Assembly: GCF_011044495.1 (NCBI RefSeq)
Contig: NZ_CP049143.1
Coordinates: 3,410,001-3,474,000, forward strand
Direction of reading: 5' to 3'
DNA: 64,000 bases
DNA from: Roseimicrobium sp. ORNL1
Lineage (GTDB): Bacteria; Verrucomicrobiota; Verrucomicrobiia; Verrucomicrobiales; Verrucomicrobiaceae
In this document: positions 17,220 through 24,937 of the stretch, piece by piece
Layout of the letters: every line of letters begins with the position of its first letter
Position numbering within the stretch: position 1 is the stretch's first letter
Position numbers and translations under genes: made by a program
The notes under the pieces: model-generated
What the model was told of the DNA's origin: nothing
What the model saw: only the letters and a program-made list of their open reading frames with translations
The model's database searches: none

Positions 17220-18413
17220 TCACGTCTCGCGAAGTGCAGAGGCGATGGGGAGCCGTGCAGCGCGAATCGCCGGAAAGATACCGCCAAGCAGGCCGATGAT
17301 TGAGGCCCAGATGATGGCCTGCAGGAGCAGCGCAGGAGTCACGGCGAACGCAAAGGTGACCTGGCTGAAGGTCTGCCAGTTCATGGTGGAGGTCTGCATG
17401 CCGTTGAAGGCGAAGTAGGCAATCGCCGCGCCAATAGCCCCACCGACCAATGCCAGCACCAACGACTCGCCTAACACCGAGAAAATGACCGGGCTGGCGC
17501 CAAAGCCCAGCGCTCGCAGTGTGGCAATCTCCCTGGTACGGGCAGAGATGGAGCCGTACATGGTGTTCAGCGCGCCAAAGAGAGCCCCCAAGGCCATCAA
17601 GCCTGCAATGAAGACACCCATTCCGGTGATGAAGCTGGAGAGCATCTCTGACTGTTCCGCATAGAAGTCTGAGAGCCGGGATACTTTGACCTTGAGTTGG
17701 GGATTGCTCGTCAGCGCATCTTTGAACTCCTGGAAGGACTCAGAGGAATTCAGACGGACATGCACTGACTGGAAGTTGTTCTCGCGCTTGTAGGCCGCCT
17801 GAATCACGGCGGCATCTCCCCAGATCTCCGATTCCGCAACGCCCCCGTCCGCAGTGAAGATCCCCACGATTTCCCAGGTGTTCTGACCCACCTTGAAGCT
17901 CTGGCCGACATCCAGTCCCGCAAAAGCCGTAGTGGCGCCGGACCCAACGATCACCTCATTTCTGCCTGGCTCGAGGCGGCGGCCTTCCACAATCTTGAGG
18001 TTGCGACGCACGTCAAAGGCAGCGGGCTCCACGCCACGCAGCGGAACATTCGCATCCGTGCCCGTGGTGCGCTTGGGACGGTCCACGATCACCAGCAGTT
18101 CGCCGGAGGCCAGCGCGGTCTCTCCATGAGGCGCCCGCGCCACGCCAGGGGCATCACGGACGATGCGCAGATCTTCACGCGTGAGTCCGCTGTTCATCTC
18201 ATTGTCCGCGCCAGCGCGCAGCACGATGGCTGCGTCCGGTTCTCCCGCGGAACTCATGACTTTTCGGAACCCTTCCGCAATCGAGAGAACTCCCACCAGC
18301 ACGGCCACCACGCCGGCAATGCCGACCGCTGCGGAGAGAGCAGACCCCTTGCGCTCCGGGAGAGAGCGAAGGTTGAAGAGAATGATTGAGAAAACCTGGA
18401 GAAACCAATTCAT
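17220..18413 (-). CDS. ABC transporter permease, MacB/FtsX type (second permease)
   Basis: 397 aa. N-terminal helix (SAAVGIAGVVAVLVGVLSIA) is followed by a periplasmic MacB_PCD domain of about 220 residues (FKVGQNTWEIVGIFTADGG). A C-terminal FtsX block of three helices contains ARTREIATLRALGF, the coupling-helix motif of this family. The ATG at 18413 was chosen because the longer frame lacks a membrane start and overlaps the previous gene. Last gene of a four-gene operon HlyD / ATPase / permease / permease. Members export lipoproteins, peptides or toxic compounds; substrate unknown. Confidence 0.85.
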   Translation of the reverse strand: MNWFLQVFSIILFNLRSLPERKGSALSAAVGIAGVVAVLVGVLSIAEGFRKVMSSAGEPDAAIVLRAGADNEMNSGLTREDLRIVRDAPGVARAPHGETALASGELLVIVDRPKRTTGTDANVPLRGVEPAAFDVRRNLKIVEGRRLEPGRNEVIVGSGATTAFAGLDVGQSFKVGQNTWEIVGIFTADGGVAESEIWGDAAVIQAAYKRENNFQSVHVRLNSSESFQEFKDALTSNPQLKVKVSRLSDFYAEQSEMLSSFITGMGVFIAGLMALGALFGALNTMYGSISARTREIATLRALGFGASPVIFSVLGESLVLALVGGAIGAAIAYFAFNGMQTSTMNWQTFSQVTFAFAVTPALLLQAIIWASIIGLLGGIFPAIRAARLPIASALRET

Positions 18414-18463
18414 GGCATGTGACAGAAAAGAGCGCTGGCTGCAGAAGATGGAGGAGGGGCTGT

Positions 18464-19633
18464 CTAGCCCTCCCTGCGTAGCGCATCGGAAATGCGCAAA
18501 CGCATGGCTTGAATGGCAGGGAAAGCACCCGCGACAACGCCGAGCACCAGGATGGCGCAAACTCCGATTATAATGTCGCGGTCAGGAAGGATGAAGATGG
18601 GCAGCATTTGCGGCACAGGACTTCCTCCCTGAGTGATCAACCACGCAGTACCCAGTCCGAGGAGCCCGCCGAGCATGGCGATGAAGCAGGACTCCGCGAG
18701 CACCATGAAGAGCACCTTCATGTGGGTGAAACCAAGCGCCTTCAAGGTGCCGATTTCCTGGGTGCGCTCACGCACCGCGAGGCTCATGGTATTGCCGGTG
18801 ACCAGCAGGATGGTGAAGAAGACCGCGCTGAGCACGCCTGTGAGGATGGCGCCAATGTCGCCGATCTGCGCGACGAAGCCCTGCATGGCTGCGGCCTCGG
18901 TTTCCGCCTTGGTTTCGGTGGCCGAGTTGGCGAATTCCTCATCAATCTTGGCGGCGATCGCGGGCGCATCGTCCGGATTCTGTACACGTACGCTGAGCCA
19001 TCCCACCTGGCCTTTCAATTGCTCGCGACCTTCGTCGAAGTAGTCATAGCGGAAGAAGAAGCCGGTGTTGTCACCTTTCTTTTCCTTGAGATCATAGGTG
19101 CCCACGATCTCAAACTCCCACTGGTTTGCACCCTTGGGAGAGCCCCAGATGGGCGTGGTGAAGGGGATCACGCTGCCGACTTTCCAGCCGTCGCTCGCAG
19201 CGAAACGATCCATCGTAGCCTTGCCCACCACGGCGCCATTTCGTTTCTCCTTCCAGGCCGTCATGACCTCGGGTGAGATCACCAGTTCGGGAAACATGTC
19301 GAAGTACGAATCCGGATCCACCGGGAAAGTGCCGACCATGTTCTTGGGGTCCTTGTACACGCCGCCGAACCAGGTCGCGTGAGTCACTGCGGAGACACCT
19401 GGGACATTCCGGATGCGGTCCACATAGCTGTAGGGAAGCAACTGGATCAGCGAGACCTTGTGCCGCACCATGAGGCGGTTCGCACCGGCCATGGAGACAC
19501 CCGCGGTGAAGGCCTCCTTGATGATGCAGAGAATGCCAAAGAGGAGAAACGCGACGAATACCGACAGCAAGGTCAGGATCGTCCGCAACTTTTTGCGCAT
19601 CAGATTGCGCCAGATGAGCGGAAGAAACTTCAT
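18464..19633 (-). CDS. ABC transporter permease, MacB/FtsX type (first permease)
   Basis: 389 aa with N-terminal helix TILTLLSVFVAFLLFGILCI, a long periplasmic domain containing a YDLKEKKGDNTGFFFRYDY segment, and a C-terminal FtsX domain with the coupling motif VRERTQEIGTLKALGF. It overlaps the ATPase gene by 4 nt, a sign of translational coupling. The following permease is similar in layout, so the transporter is probably a heterodimeric permease pair served by one ATPase, as in LolCDE-like and ABC-exporter systems. A short stem (GGGCT/AGCCC) lies in the gap before the next permease. Confidence 0.87.
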   Translation of the reverse strand: MKFLPLIWRNLMRKKLRTILTLLSVFVAFLLFGILCIIKEAFTAGVSMAGANRLMVRHKVSLIQLLPYSYVDRIRNVPGVSAVTHATWFGGVYKDPKNMVGTFPVDPDSYFDMFPELVISPEVMTAWKEKRNGAVVGKATMDRFAASDGWKVGSVIPFTTPIWGSPKGANQWEFEIVGTYDLKEKKGDNTGFFFRYDYFDEGREQLKGQVGWLSVRVQNPDDAPAIAAKIDEEFANSATETKAETEAAAMQGFVAQIGDIGAILTGVLSAVFFTILLVTGNTMSLAVRERTQEIGTLKALGFTHMKVLFMVLAESCFIAMLGGLLGLGTAWLITQGGSPVPQMLPIFILPDRDIIIGVCAILVLGVVAGAFPAIQAMRLRISDALRREG

Positions 19634-20328
19634 GCGGCGGGCTCGTTTGAAAGCTGTCCCTTATCGAGGTGCAGGGTGCGGGTGGCGCGAGCGGAGGCGT
19701 GGGGGTCGTGCGTGACCATCACGATGGTCTTGCCATGATCCTTGTTCAGCGTCTGCAGCAGGGTCAGGATTTCGTCGCCGGATTTGCGGTCGAGGTCACC
19801 GGTCGGTTCATCACAGAGCAGGATGGTGGGGTCCGTCACGATGGCACGGGCAATGCCCACACGCTGTTGCTCACCACCCGACATGGTGCGTGGATAGTGC
19901 TTCGTCCGGTGAGAGAGACCCACGGCTTTCAGCGCAATCTCCACATGTTTCCTGCGGTCGGATTTGGAGAGATGGGTGAGCAGCAGGGGGAGTTCCACAT
20001 TCCGCTCGGCGGTCAGCACCGGCAGCAGATTGTAGAATTGGAAGATGAAGCCCACGTTGCGCGCGCGCCAGGCGGCGAGCTGTCCGTCCGAGTATTGGTC
20101 GATGCGCTCACTGCCAATGGTCACAGAACCCGTTGTCGCACGGTCCAGCCCTCCCATAAGATTCAGCAGCGTGGACTTGCCCGAGCCGGAGGGACCCATG
20201 AGGGCGAGGAACTCGCCATGCTTCACCTCGACGTTCAGACCGGAGAGGACGTGGATCTCCTCCGAGCCGCGCTTGAAGTTTTTGGACACGTTCTTGATGT
20301 CCACGAGGATGTCGTTCGCAGTGCTCAT
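19630..20328 (-). CDS. ABC transporter ATP-binding protein, LolD/MacB type
   Basis: 232 aa. Walker A GPSGSGKS at 45-52, Q-loop FIFQFYNLLPVLTAERNVEL, signature MSGGEQQRVGIARAI, Walker B ILLCDEPTGDLD and the switch histidine in VMVTHD are all intact. The FQFYNLLP and LPLLL elements are typical of the LolD/MacB subfamily. It couples ATP hydrolysis to the two FtsX-type permeases downstream. It overlaps the adaptor gene by 4 nt and the permease gene by 4 nt. Confidence 0.93.
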   Translation of the reverse strand: MSTANDILVDIKNVSKNFKRGSEEIHVLSGLNVEVKHGEFLALMGPSGSGKSTLLNLMGGLDRATTGSVTIGSERIDQYSDGQLAAWRARNVGFIFQFYNLLPVLTAERNVELPLLLTHLSKSDRRKHVEIALKAVGLSHRTKHYPRTMSGGEQQRVGIARAIVTDPTILLCDEPTGDLDRKSGDEILTLLQTLNKDHGKTIVMVTHDPHASARATRTLHLDKGQLSNEPAA

Positions 20329-21581
20329 GATTTCTTTTCCGTGACTTTGGCTCCGTCCTTCAGGCCGGTGGGTGCATTCAACACCAGTCGCTCACCAGCA
20401 CTGAGTCCAGCGGTGACCGTAGTGTTCTCTGCATCGGTTCCATTGACCGTGATGGCGCGGCGTTCCACGCGTCCGTCCTTCACGACCCAGGCCACATCCT
20501 TGCCGCCGTCCTGGTGCACGGCTTCTTTGGGCACGATGACCAGGCGTTGGGATGCATGCTTTGACTCGGTCGAAGCTGCTAGTTCTTGCGGTGCACTTTG
20601 GAAGGCCACTTTCACACCCATCTCAGGGAGGATGCGGGAATCGAGTTTGTCGAATCCAATGCGAACTTTCACCGTGGCCTTCTGGCGATCGGCGGTCGGA
20701 ATGATGGCAATGACCTTGGCGGGAATCTTCCAGTCGGAGTACGCGTCCAGCTTCGCTTCCACCGGCTGGCCGGCTTGCACGCGGTTGATGTAGCTCTCAC
20801 TCACATCCACTTCGATCTCGAGTGAGTTCATGTCCACGATGGTGCAGATGCCCGTGCGGGTGAAGCTGCCGCCGGCAGACATGGGGGAAATCATTTCACC
20901 GGGCTGGGCGTTCTTCGAAGTCACAATGCCGGTGAAGGGCGCGCGGACGATGGTGTCATCCACCTGTTGTTTCCATTGGGCGACTTCTCGCTCGGCTACC
21001 ACCACATCGGCGGTCTGACGCACGAGTTTGGCGGCGAGAGCGTTTACTTCCGCATCGGCCTTGTTCAGGTCGGACTGGCTTGCTGCCTTGGACTGGGCCA
21101 GTTCCTTGAAGCGCTTGAGTTCTTGTCCTGCGAAGATGGCGTTGGGTTTCGTTTCCTCCAAGGTCTTCCTGGCGGAGTCAAGCTGTGCCTCGGCAAGGCG
21201 CAGGCTCGCTTCGGTATTGGAGGCATCCAGGCGTGCGACGATCTGATCCTGTTCCACCTTCATGCCTTCTTCCACGAGGACTTCCATCACCTTGCCCGTC
21301 ACCTTGGCAGAGACCGTGGCGATGCGTCGCGCCGTGACATAGCCGGAGCCATTCAGTACGGCACGTTGGGTGGTGCTGGTCGGAGCGGCTCCAGAGGACT
21401 GCTCCTTCGCTACCGCGACATCCACGGCTAGAGGTTTCGGCTGCACGGACCACCATGTGATTCCGCCCGCAACAACGAGCAAAATCACGACGGTGGGCAA
21501 CAGCCAGGCAGGGCGCTCCTTCTTGGGTATCGCTGTGCGATCGATTCGGAGACCATCGAGCGACACTTTATCAGCACTCAT
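20325..21581 (-). CDS. HlyD/MacA-like periplasmic adaptor (membrane fusion protein)
   Basis: 418 aa. One N-terminal membrane helix (LLPTVVILLVVAGGITWW) anchors a periplasmic protein with a biotinyl-lipoyl half (GKVMEVLVEEGMKVEQDQIV), a long coiled-coil hairpin (residues about 140-215, LRLAEAQLDSARKTLEETK and SKAASQSDLNKADAEVNALA), the second lipoyl half and beta-barrel, and a C-terminal membrane-proximal domain (RAITVNGTDAENTTVTAGL). It would bridge the ABC permeases to an outer-membrane channel; no TolC-like gene is in the window. First gene of the exporter operon. Functions with the next three genes. Confidence 0.9.
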   Translation of the reverse strand: MSADKVSLDGLRIDRTAIPKKERPAWLLPTVVILLVVAGGITWWSVQPKPLAVDVAVAKEQSSGAAPTSTTQRAVLNGSGYVTARRIATVSAKVTGKVMEVLVEEGMKVEQDQIVARLDASNTEASLRLAEAQLDSARKTLEETKPNAIFAGQELKRFKELAQSKAASQSDLNKADAEVNALAAKLVRQTADVVVAEREVAQWKQQVDDTIVRAPFTGIVTSKNAQPGEMISPMSAGGSFTRTGICTIVDMNSLEIEVDVSESYINRVQAGQPVEAKLDAYSDWKIPAKVIAIIPTADRQKATVKVRIGFDKLDSRILPEMGVKVAFQSAPQELAASTESKHASQRLVIVPKEAVHQDGGKDVAWVVKDGRVERRAITVNGTDAENTTVTAGLSAGERLVLNAPTGLKDGAKVTEKKS

Positions 21582-21731
21582 GGGAATGGGGGGGAATCAT
21601 CAGCTAACAAGGCGTTGCCATGGAGATCAAATGCAATCTGAAAGGAGAGTGCGTCATTCCAAGGTTAGTCCGTGGTGCTGATGAGGTGTTTTGCAATTCC
21701 CACGAGGAAAAGGTGTCGCCCGGCTTGGTGC

Positions 21732-22223
21732 CTAGAGCGTCTGGCAGAGTTCTTCCAGCTGCTCGGCACACTTGCCCCAGCCTTCATGAAAGCCCATCTT
21801 TTCGTGCGCTTCGCGATCCTCCGCCTTCCAGTGGCGGGCGATGGCCGTGTAGTTGGTCTTTCCATCGCCAGCGTCTTCCAGGAGGATGATTCCCGTGAAG
21901 AACGGCTTCTCAGAGGGGATCCATGCTGACGTATAGGCATCCGTGAAGACGATCTTCTCGTTTTCCACCACTTCAAGATAAACGCCCTTGTTGGGATATT
22001 CATTGCCTTCGGGGTCGCACATCACAATCAAGCTGCTGCCACCGGCGCGGACATCGGTCTCCACCTTGGCAATCGTCCAGGGCTTGGGAACGAACCACTG
22101 CTTCATCAGCTCAGGGGTGGTCCAGGCCTTGAATATTTTTTCCCTTGAGGTGTTGAGTACGCGCTTGAGAACGAGGTCGAGGTCCGTGATGGTTTCCTTG
22201 GCAGCGGTAGTGGTGGAGCTCAT
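21732..22223 (-). CDS. AHSA1/SRPBCC-family protein
   Basis: 163 aa START/Bet v1-like fold. The family start LDLVLKRVLNTSREKIFKAW is followed by TTPELMKQWF, as in AHSA1-type proteins, then FTDAYTSAW and TNYTAIARHW. AHSA1-type bacterial proteins bind small hydrophobic ligands and are frequently found with DoxX, YCII-like and VOC proteins under ECF sigma control; the molecular role is unknown. A TGTC-N19-CGTC promoter-like site precedes it (22309-22335), 85 nt before the start codon, and closely matches the site before the VOC gene at 24212. Confidence 0.85.
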   Translation of the reverse strand: MSSTTTAAKETITDLDLVLKRVLNTSREKIFKAWTTPELMKQWFVPKPWTIAKVETDVRAGGSSLIVMCDPEGNEYPNKGVYLEVVENEKIVFTDAYTSAWIPSEKPFFTGIILLEDAGDGKTNYTAIARHWKAEDREAHEKMGFHEGWGKCAEQLEELCQTL

Positions 22224-22308
22224 GAGTCAGTTGGGTTGGCTTGGCTGGGGTTTTGTATTCCTTTTGATTCCGGCGGCCTCGCCCGTGCGTGGCGCCGTTC
22301 ATTGCCAT

Positions 22309-22335
22309 GACGAAGCTGTCAGTTCTCGCGGGACA
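22309..22335 (-). promoter_or_regulatory. ECF-type promoter candidate upstream of the AHSA1 gene
   Basis: On the minus strand TGTCCCG (22335-22329) and CGTC (22312-22309) are 16 nt apart. The CGTC lies in a segment that matches the VOC promoter region at 18 of 20 positions (22295-22314 versus 24787-24806). The spacing equals that of the ECF41-type site at 35386-35412. ECF41 and ECF42 groups both use TGTC/CGTC-like elements. Confidence 0.55.
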
Positions 22336-22516
22336 TTTCGACGACACATTTCTGAAAAAAAGTCATTCTTCGGGAAGAACGAAGTCATGGCGATTCCGTC
22401 ACTCTTCGACCCCGTGCACGCGATGAAAGGAAGGTGACAGTAGCCGGGTAGAAGTTCTCCGCAAATTCTCCGCGAATTCTGCTCAAATCTCACCCGCATC
22501 CTCCGCATTTTCCTAC

Positions 22517-23974
22517 ATGACCCGACGCGAATTTATCGCCGCCACGTCCGCCTTGCCGGCAGCCGCCGCGCTTGGCGCAGAACCCGAGGTGCCGGCACCG
22601 AAGGATAAGAAGCCAGCCAAGGCCAAGCCTGCATCCGCTCCCAAGCCGCCGCATCCGCAGATTCCTCCGCTGACTCCCATTCCCGGACCCGCATGCCTGG
22701 AGGCGGGGCCCATGCTGGGCCATGTGAGTGATGAGGAGGCGCAAATCTGGGTGAAGGTCTCAAAGCCTGCCACCCTGAAGGTGCGTGTGAGCGAAGATGC
22801 GACTTTCTCGGAGCCGCGTGAGGTCGTGTTTGGTCCCGTGGGTGACGCGACTGGTCGCACCGCAGCTGTGCGTATAGACAATCTGCACCCAGACAAGCGC
22901 TACTATTATGAGGTGCTCGTCGATGACCGCATCGTGAGCAGCACCCCTCCGCCTTCCTTTGTGGCTGCGTCACCTTCAGCGTGGCATGGCAGGGTCCGTG
23001 TGGCCTTTGGCTCCTGTGTCGGTCGTTTGCCGGAGCACTCCGCTGCTGCCTGGGGAGACATTGCTTCACGCGGAAATTTCGACCTCTTCCTGATGCTCGG
23101 AGACAATCACTATGGCGATACCACCGAACTGGAACGTCAACGCTTGTACTACACGGCACATCGGCGGATTGCCGGCTTTCGCGAGATCACCGCGCAGCGG
23201 CCCGTCTACGCGATCTGGGATGACCATGACTTCGGCCCGAACAACAGCGACTCCACCGCCGTGGGCAAGGAGCACTCGCGCCAGGCTTTCTACGAGTACT
23301 GGGCGAATCCCACACGAACCACGGAAAAGGAGGACCCGGCGATCTATCACACCTTCGAGAGGAGCGGCATTGGCTTCTTCATGCTGGATGTCCGCTGGCA
23401 TCGCACGCCGAACAAGGAACCGGATGGCGAGACAAAGACCATGCTCGGCGCGACGCAGATCGCCTGGCTCAAGCGCGAACTCAAGGCGAGCAGGGCGCGC
23501 GTGAAGATCATCGCCAGCGGCAGCGAGTGGCAGACCTACAGCCAGCCGGATAGCTGGGCGAAATTTCTCACCGAGCGTGATGCACTTCTCTCATGGATGC
23601 AGCAGGAAGGCATCGAGGGAGTCATCTTCCTCTCGGGAGATCGGCACTTCTCGGCAGGGTACCACATCCATGACAAGTGGGTGGAGTTCACTGCAGGCCC
23701 CTTGGGAAGTGAAAATCAGAAGGACGCCACGGCGGTGGTATCTCCGGAGACCTTCACCATTCATCACGATGGCAAGCTGTGGATGGTGCTGGATATCGAT
23801 TGCTCCACCGCCACACCATCTGTGAGCTATGAGGTCTGGCAGGCAGGCGAGGGGATGGTTGAATCCAAGCCCGTGGCCTGGGATGCCATCTGTGGGCGCG
23901 CGCTCATCGCGAAGAGTGATCGCGTGATGGAGGTGCGGGCTGAGCAGGAGAGAAGGAAAGCGGAGAGGAGCTAG
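22517..23974 (+). CDS. PhoD-like alkaline phosphatase / metallophosphoesterase
   Basis: 485 aa. TRREFIAA near the N-terminus followed by an alanine-rich stretch suggests a Tat signal. A Pro/Lys-rich linker (residues 25-60) leads to a fibronectin-like N-domain (DEEAQIWVKVSKPATLKV). The PhoD phosphoesterase core follows: FGSCVGRLPEHS, FLMLGDNHYGD, YAIWDDHDFGPNNSD, LDVRWHRT, IFLSGDRHFSA. These hold the Asp/His/Asn metal ligands of the calcineurin-like fold. Such enzymes release phosphate from phosphodi- or monoesters outside the cytoplasm. No Pho box was recognised. Repeat copy B starts 7 nt after the stop. Confidence 0.88.
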   Translation: MTRREFIAATSALPAAAALGAEPEVPAPKDKKPAKAKPASAPKPPHPQIPPLTPIPGPACLEAGPMLGHVSDEEAQIWVKVSKPATLKVRVSEDATFSEPREVVFGPVGDATGRTAAVRIDNLHPDKRYYYEVLVDDRIVSSTPPPSFVAASPSAWHGRVRVAFGSCVGRLPEHSAAAWGDIASRGNFDLFLMLGDNHYGDTTELERQRLYYTAHRRIAGFREITAQRPVYAIWDDHDFGPNNSDSTAVGKEHSRQAFYEYWANPTRTTEKEDPAIYHTFERSGIGFFMLDVRWHRTPNKEPDGETKTMLGATQIAWLKRELKASRARVKIIASGSEWQTYSQPDSWAKFLTERDALLSWMQQEGIEGVIFLSGDRHFSAGYHIHDKWVEFTAGPLGSENQKDATAVVSPETFTIHHDGKLWMVLDIDCSTATPSVSYEVWQAGEGMVESKPVAWDAICGRALIAKSDRVMEVRAEQERRKAERS

Positions 23975-23981
23975 AGCGTCC

Positions 23982-24108
23982 GGAGGTTAGACCTTCTGGT
24001 CTGACGTTGGTGGTTGGGTCTTCTGACCCGACCGCACAGGTTTGCGCGCATCAGAACGTCGGACTGGAAAGTCCAACGCCCGTTGTCAGGGCAGAAGCCC
24101 TAACCTCC
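23982..24108. repeat. Four-hairpin REPIN-like dispersed element, copy B
   Basis: 127 bp bounded by GGAG and CTCC, with 20-nt palindromic units at 23986-24005, 24013-24032, 24058-24077 and 24085-24104. Spacers inside each pair are 7 nt and the central gap is 25 nt. Units read GTTAGACCTTCTGGTCTGAC, GTTGGGTCTTCTGACCCGAC, then two inverted units. Compared with copy A the stem bases differ but pairing is kept (AGACC/GGTCT, GGGTC/GACCC, GGACT/AGTCC, AGGGC/GCCCT). It lies between the 3' ends of phoD and the VOC gene. Confidence 0.85.
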
Positions 24109-24130
24109 TTTGCGTTCTGAAAAGACAGAA

Positions 24131-24160
24131 CGCCCTCCCGCATTTCCGCAGGAGGGCGTC
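24131..24160. terminator. Intrinsic terminator, probably bidirectional, between phoD and the VOC gene
   Basis: Arms ACGCCCTCC (24131-24139) and GGAGGGCGT (24152-24160) flank a 12-nt loop. CTGTTTGTTTGTTT follows on the plus strand, and TCTGTCTTTTC follows on the minus strand. It suits termination of both convergent genes. Confidence 0.75.
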
Positions 24161-24211
24161 TGTTTGTTTGTTTCGGACGCAGACCCTTGTCTGCAAAGAG
24201 AGAGGCGCTGC

Positions 24212-24727
24212 TCAGGCCTCGCAGCCACTTCCGCAGCAACCTTCCGCGGCGGCCTTCTCAAGCTCTTCCGGGGACACGTCGCGCACATGCGTGGCGATGG
24301 ACCACTGGTGGCCGAACGGATCTTCCACGATGCCGTAGAGGTCACCCCAGAACTGTTCGCCGAGGGGCATGATGACCTTGGCACCGGCCTTCACCGCCTT
24401 TTCGAAGAGCGCATTCGCATCCTCCACCTGGAGATGGATGGTCACGGAAGTGCCTCCGCGGGCCTTGGGGCCCAGCGCGCCGAAGTCAGGCCACTCATCG
24501 ACCAGCATCACGTTGGAGTTTCCGATGCCGAGCATGGCATGCATCAGCTTGCCATCCTTGCCGGGGACGCGCCCGAATTCCGTGGCGCCGAATGCTTTCT
24601 TGTAGAACTCAATGGCGTCCGCAGCTCCGGCGCAGACGAGATGGGGCGTCACGGTGTTCATGCCATTCGGCACAGGATCCACGGACTTCTTGGAGGGGGC
24701 TTCCTTGACAGCAGTTTTCGAGCTCAT
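24212..24727 (-). CDS. VOC-family (PhnB/glyoxalase-like) protein with Cys-rich tail
   Basis: 171 aa. After a short Lys-rich leader the protein has the PhnB-type VOC fold: TVTPHLVCAGAADAIEFYKK, FGATEFGRVPG, VMLVDEWPDFG, VTIHLQVEDANALFEKAVKA, FWGDLYGIVEDPFGHQW. The H/E/Q metal positions of glyoxalases are only partly kept, as in PhnB-like members of unknown activity. The C-terminus ends EGCCGSGCEA, a compact three-cysteine tail that may bind metal or be redox active. The start at 24727 is the first ATG giving the fold. A TGTC-N19-CGTC site lies 73 nt upstream (24801-24827). Confidence 0.85.
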   Translation of the reverse strand: MSSKTAVKEAPSKKSVDPVPNGMNTVTPHLVCAGAADAIEFYKKAFGATEFGRVPGKDGKLMHAMLGIGNSNVMLVDEWPDFGALGPKARGGTSVTIHLQVEDANALFEKAVKAGAKVIMPLGEQFWGDLYGIVEDPFGHQWSIATHVRDVSPEELEKAAAEGCCGSGCEA

Positions 24728-24800
24728 GATCTGTTTAGGGGATGGAGTTGGTCTTGGGCTTGCGATTTCGGCGAGGGTTGTCTGCACCGTTCATGACCAT

Positions 24801-24827
24801 GACGAACGGGGGCTCCGGCTCAGGACA
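24801..24827 (-). promoter_or_regulatory. ECF-type promoter candidate upstream of the VOC gene
   Basis: On the minus strand TGTCCTG (24827-24821), a 16-nt spacer and CGTC (24804-24801). The downstream part (24787-24806) matches the AHSA1 promoter region at 18 of 20 bases, and the TGTC elements are in the same register, although most of the spacer is unrelated. This favours two conserved promoter elements over a recent duplication. Confidence 0.55.
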
Positions 24828-24937
24828 TCGCTCTCAAATCTTTTTTGAGGGCCATTCCAGTCTGACGAATCGCACCTCGCACGGGTGCTTCGCCCCAACG
24901 TTTTCTTGAGTTCTCGCTCTGCGCCTGGGTGCGGCTG

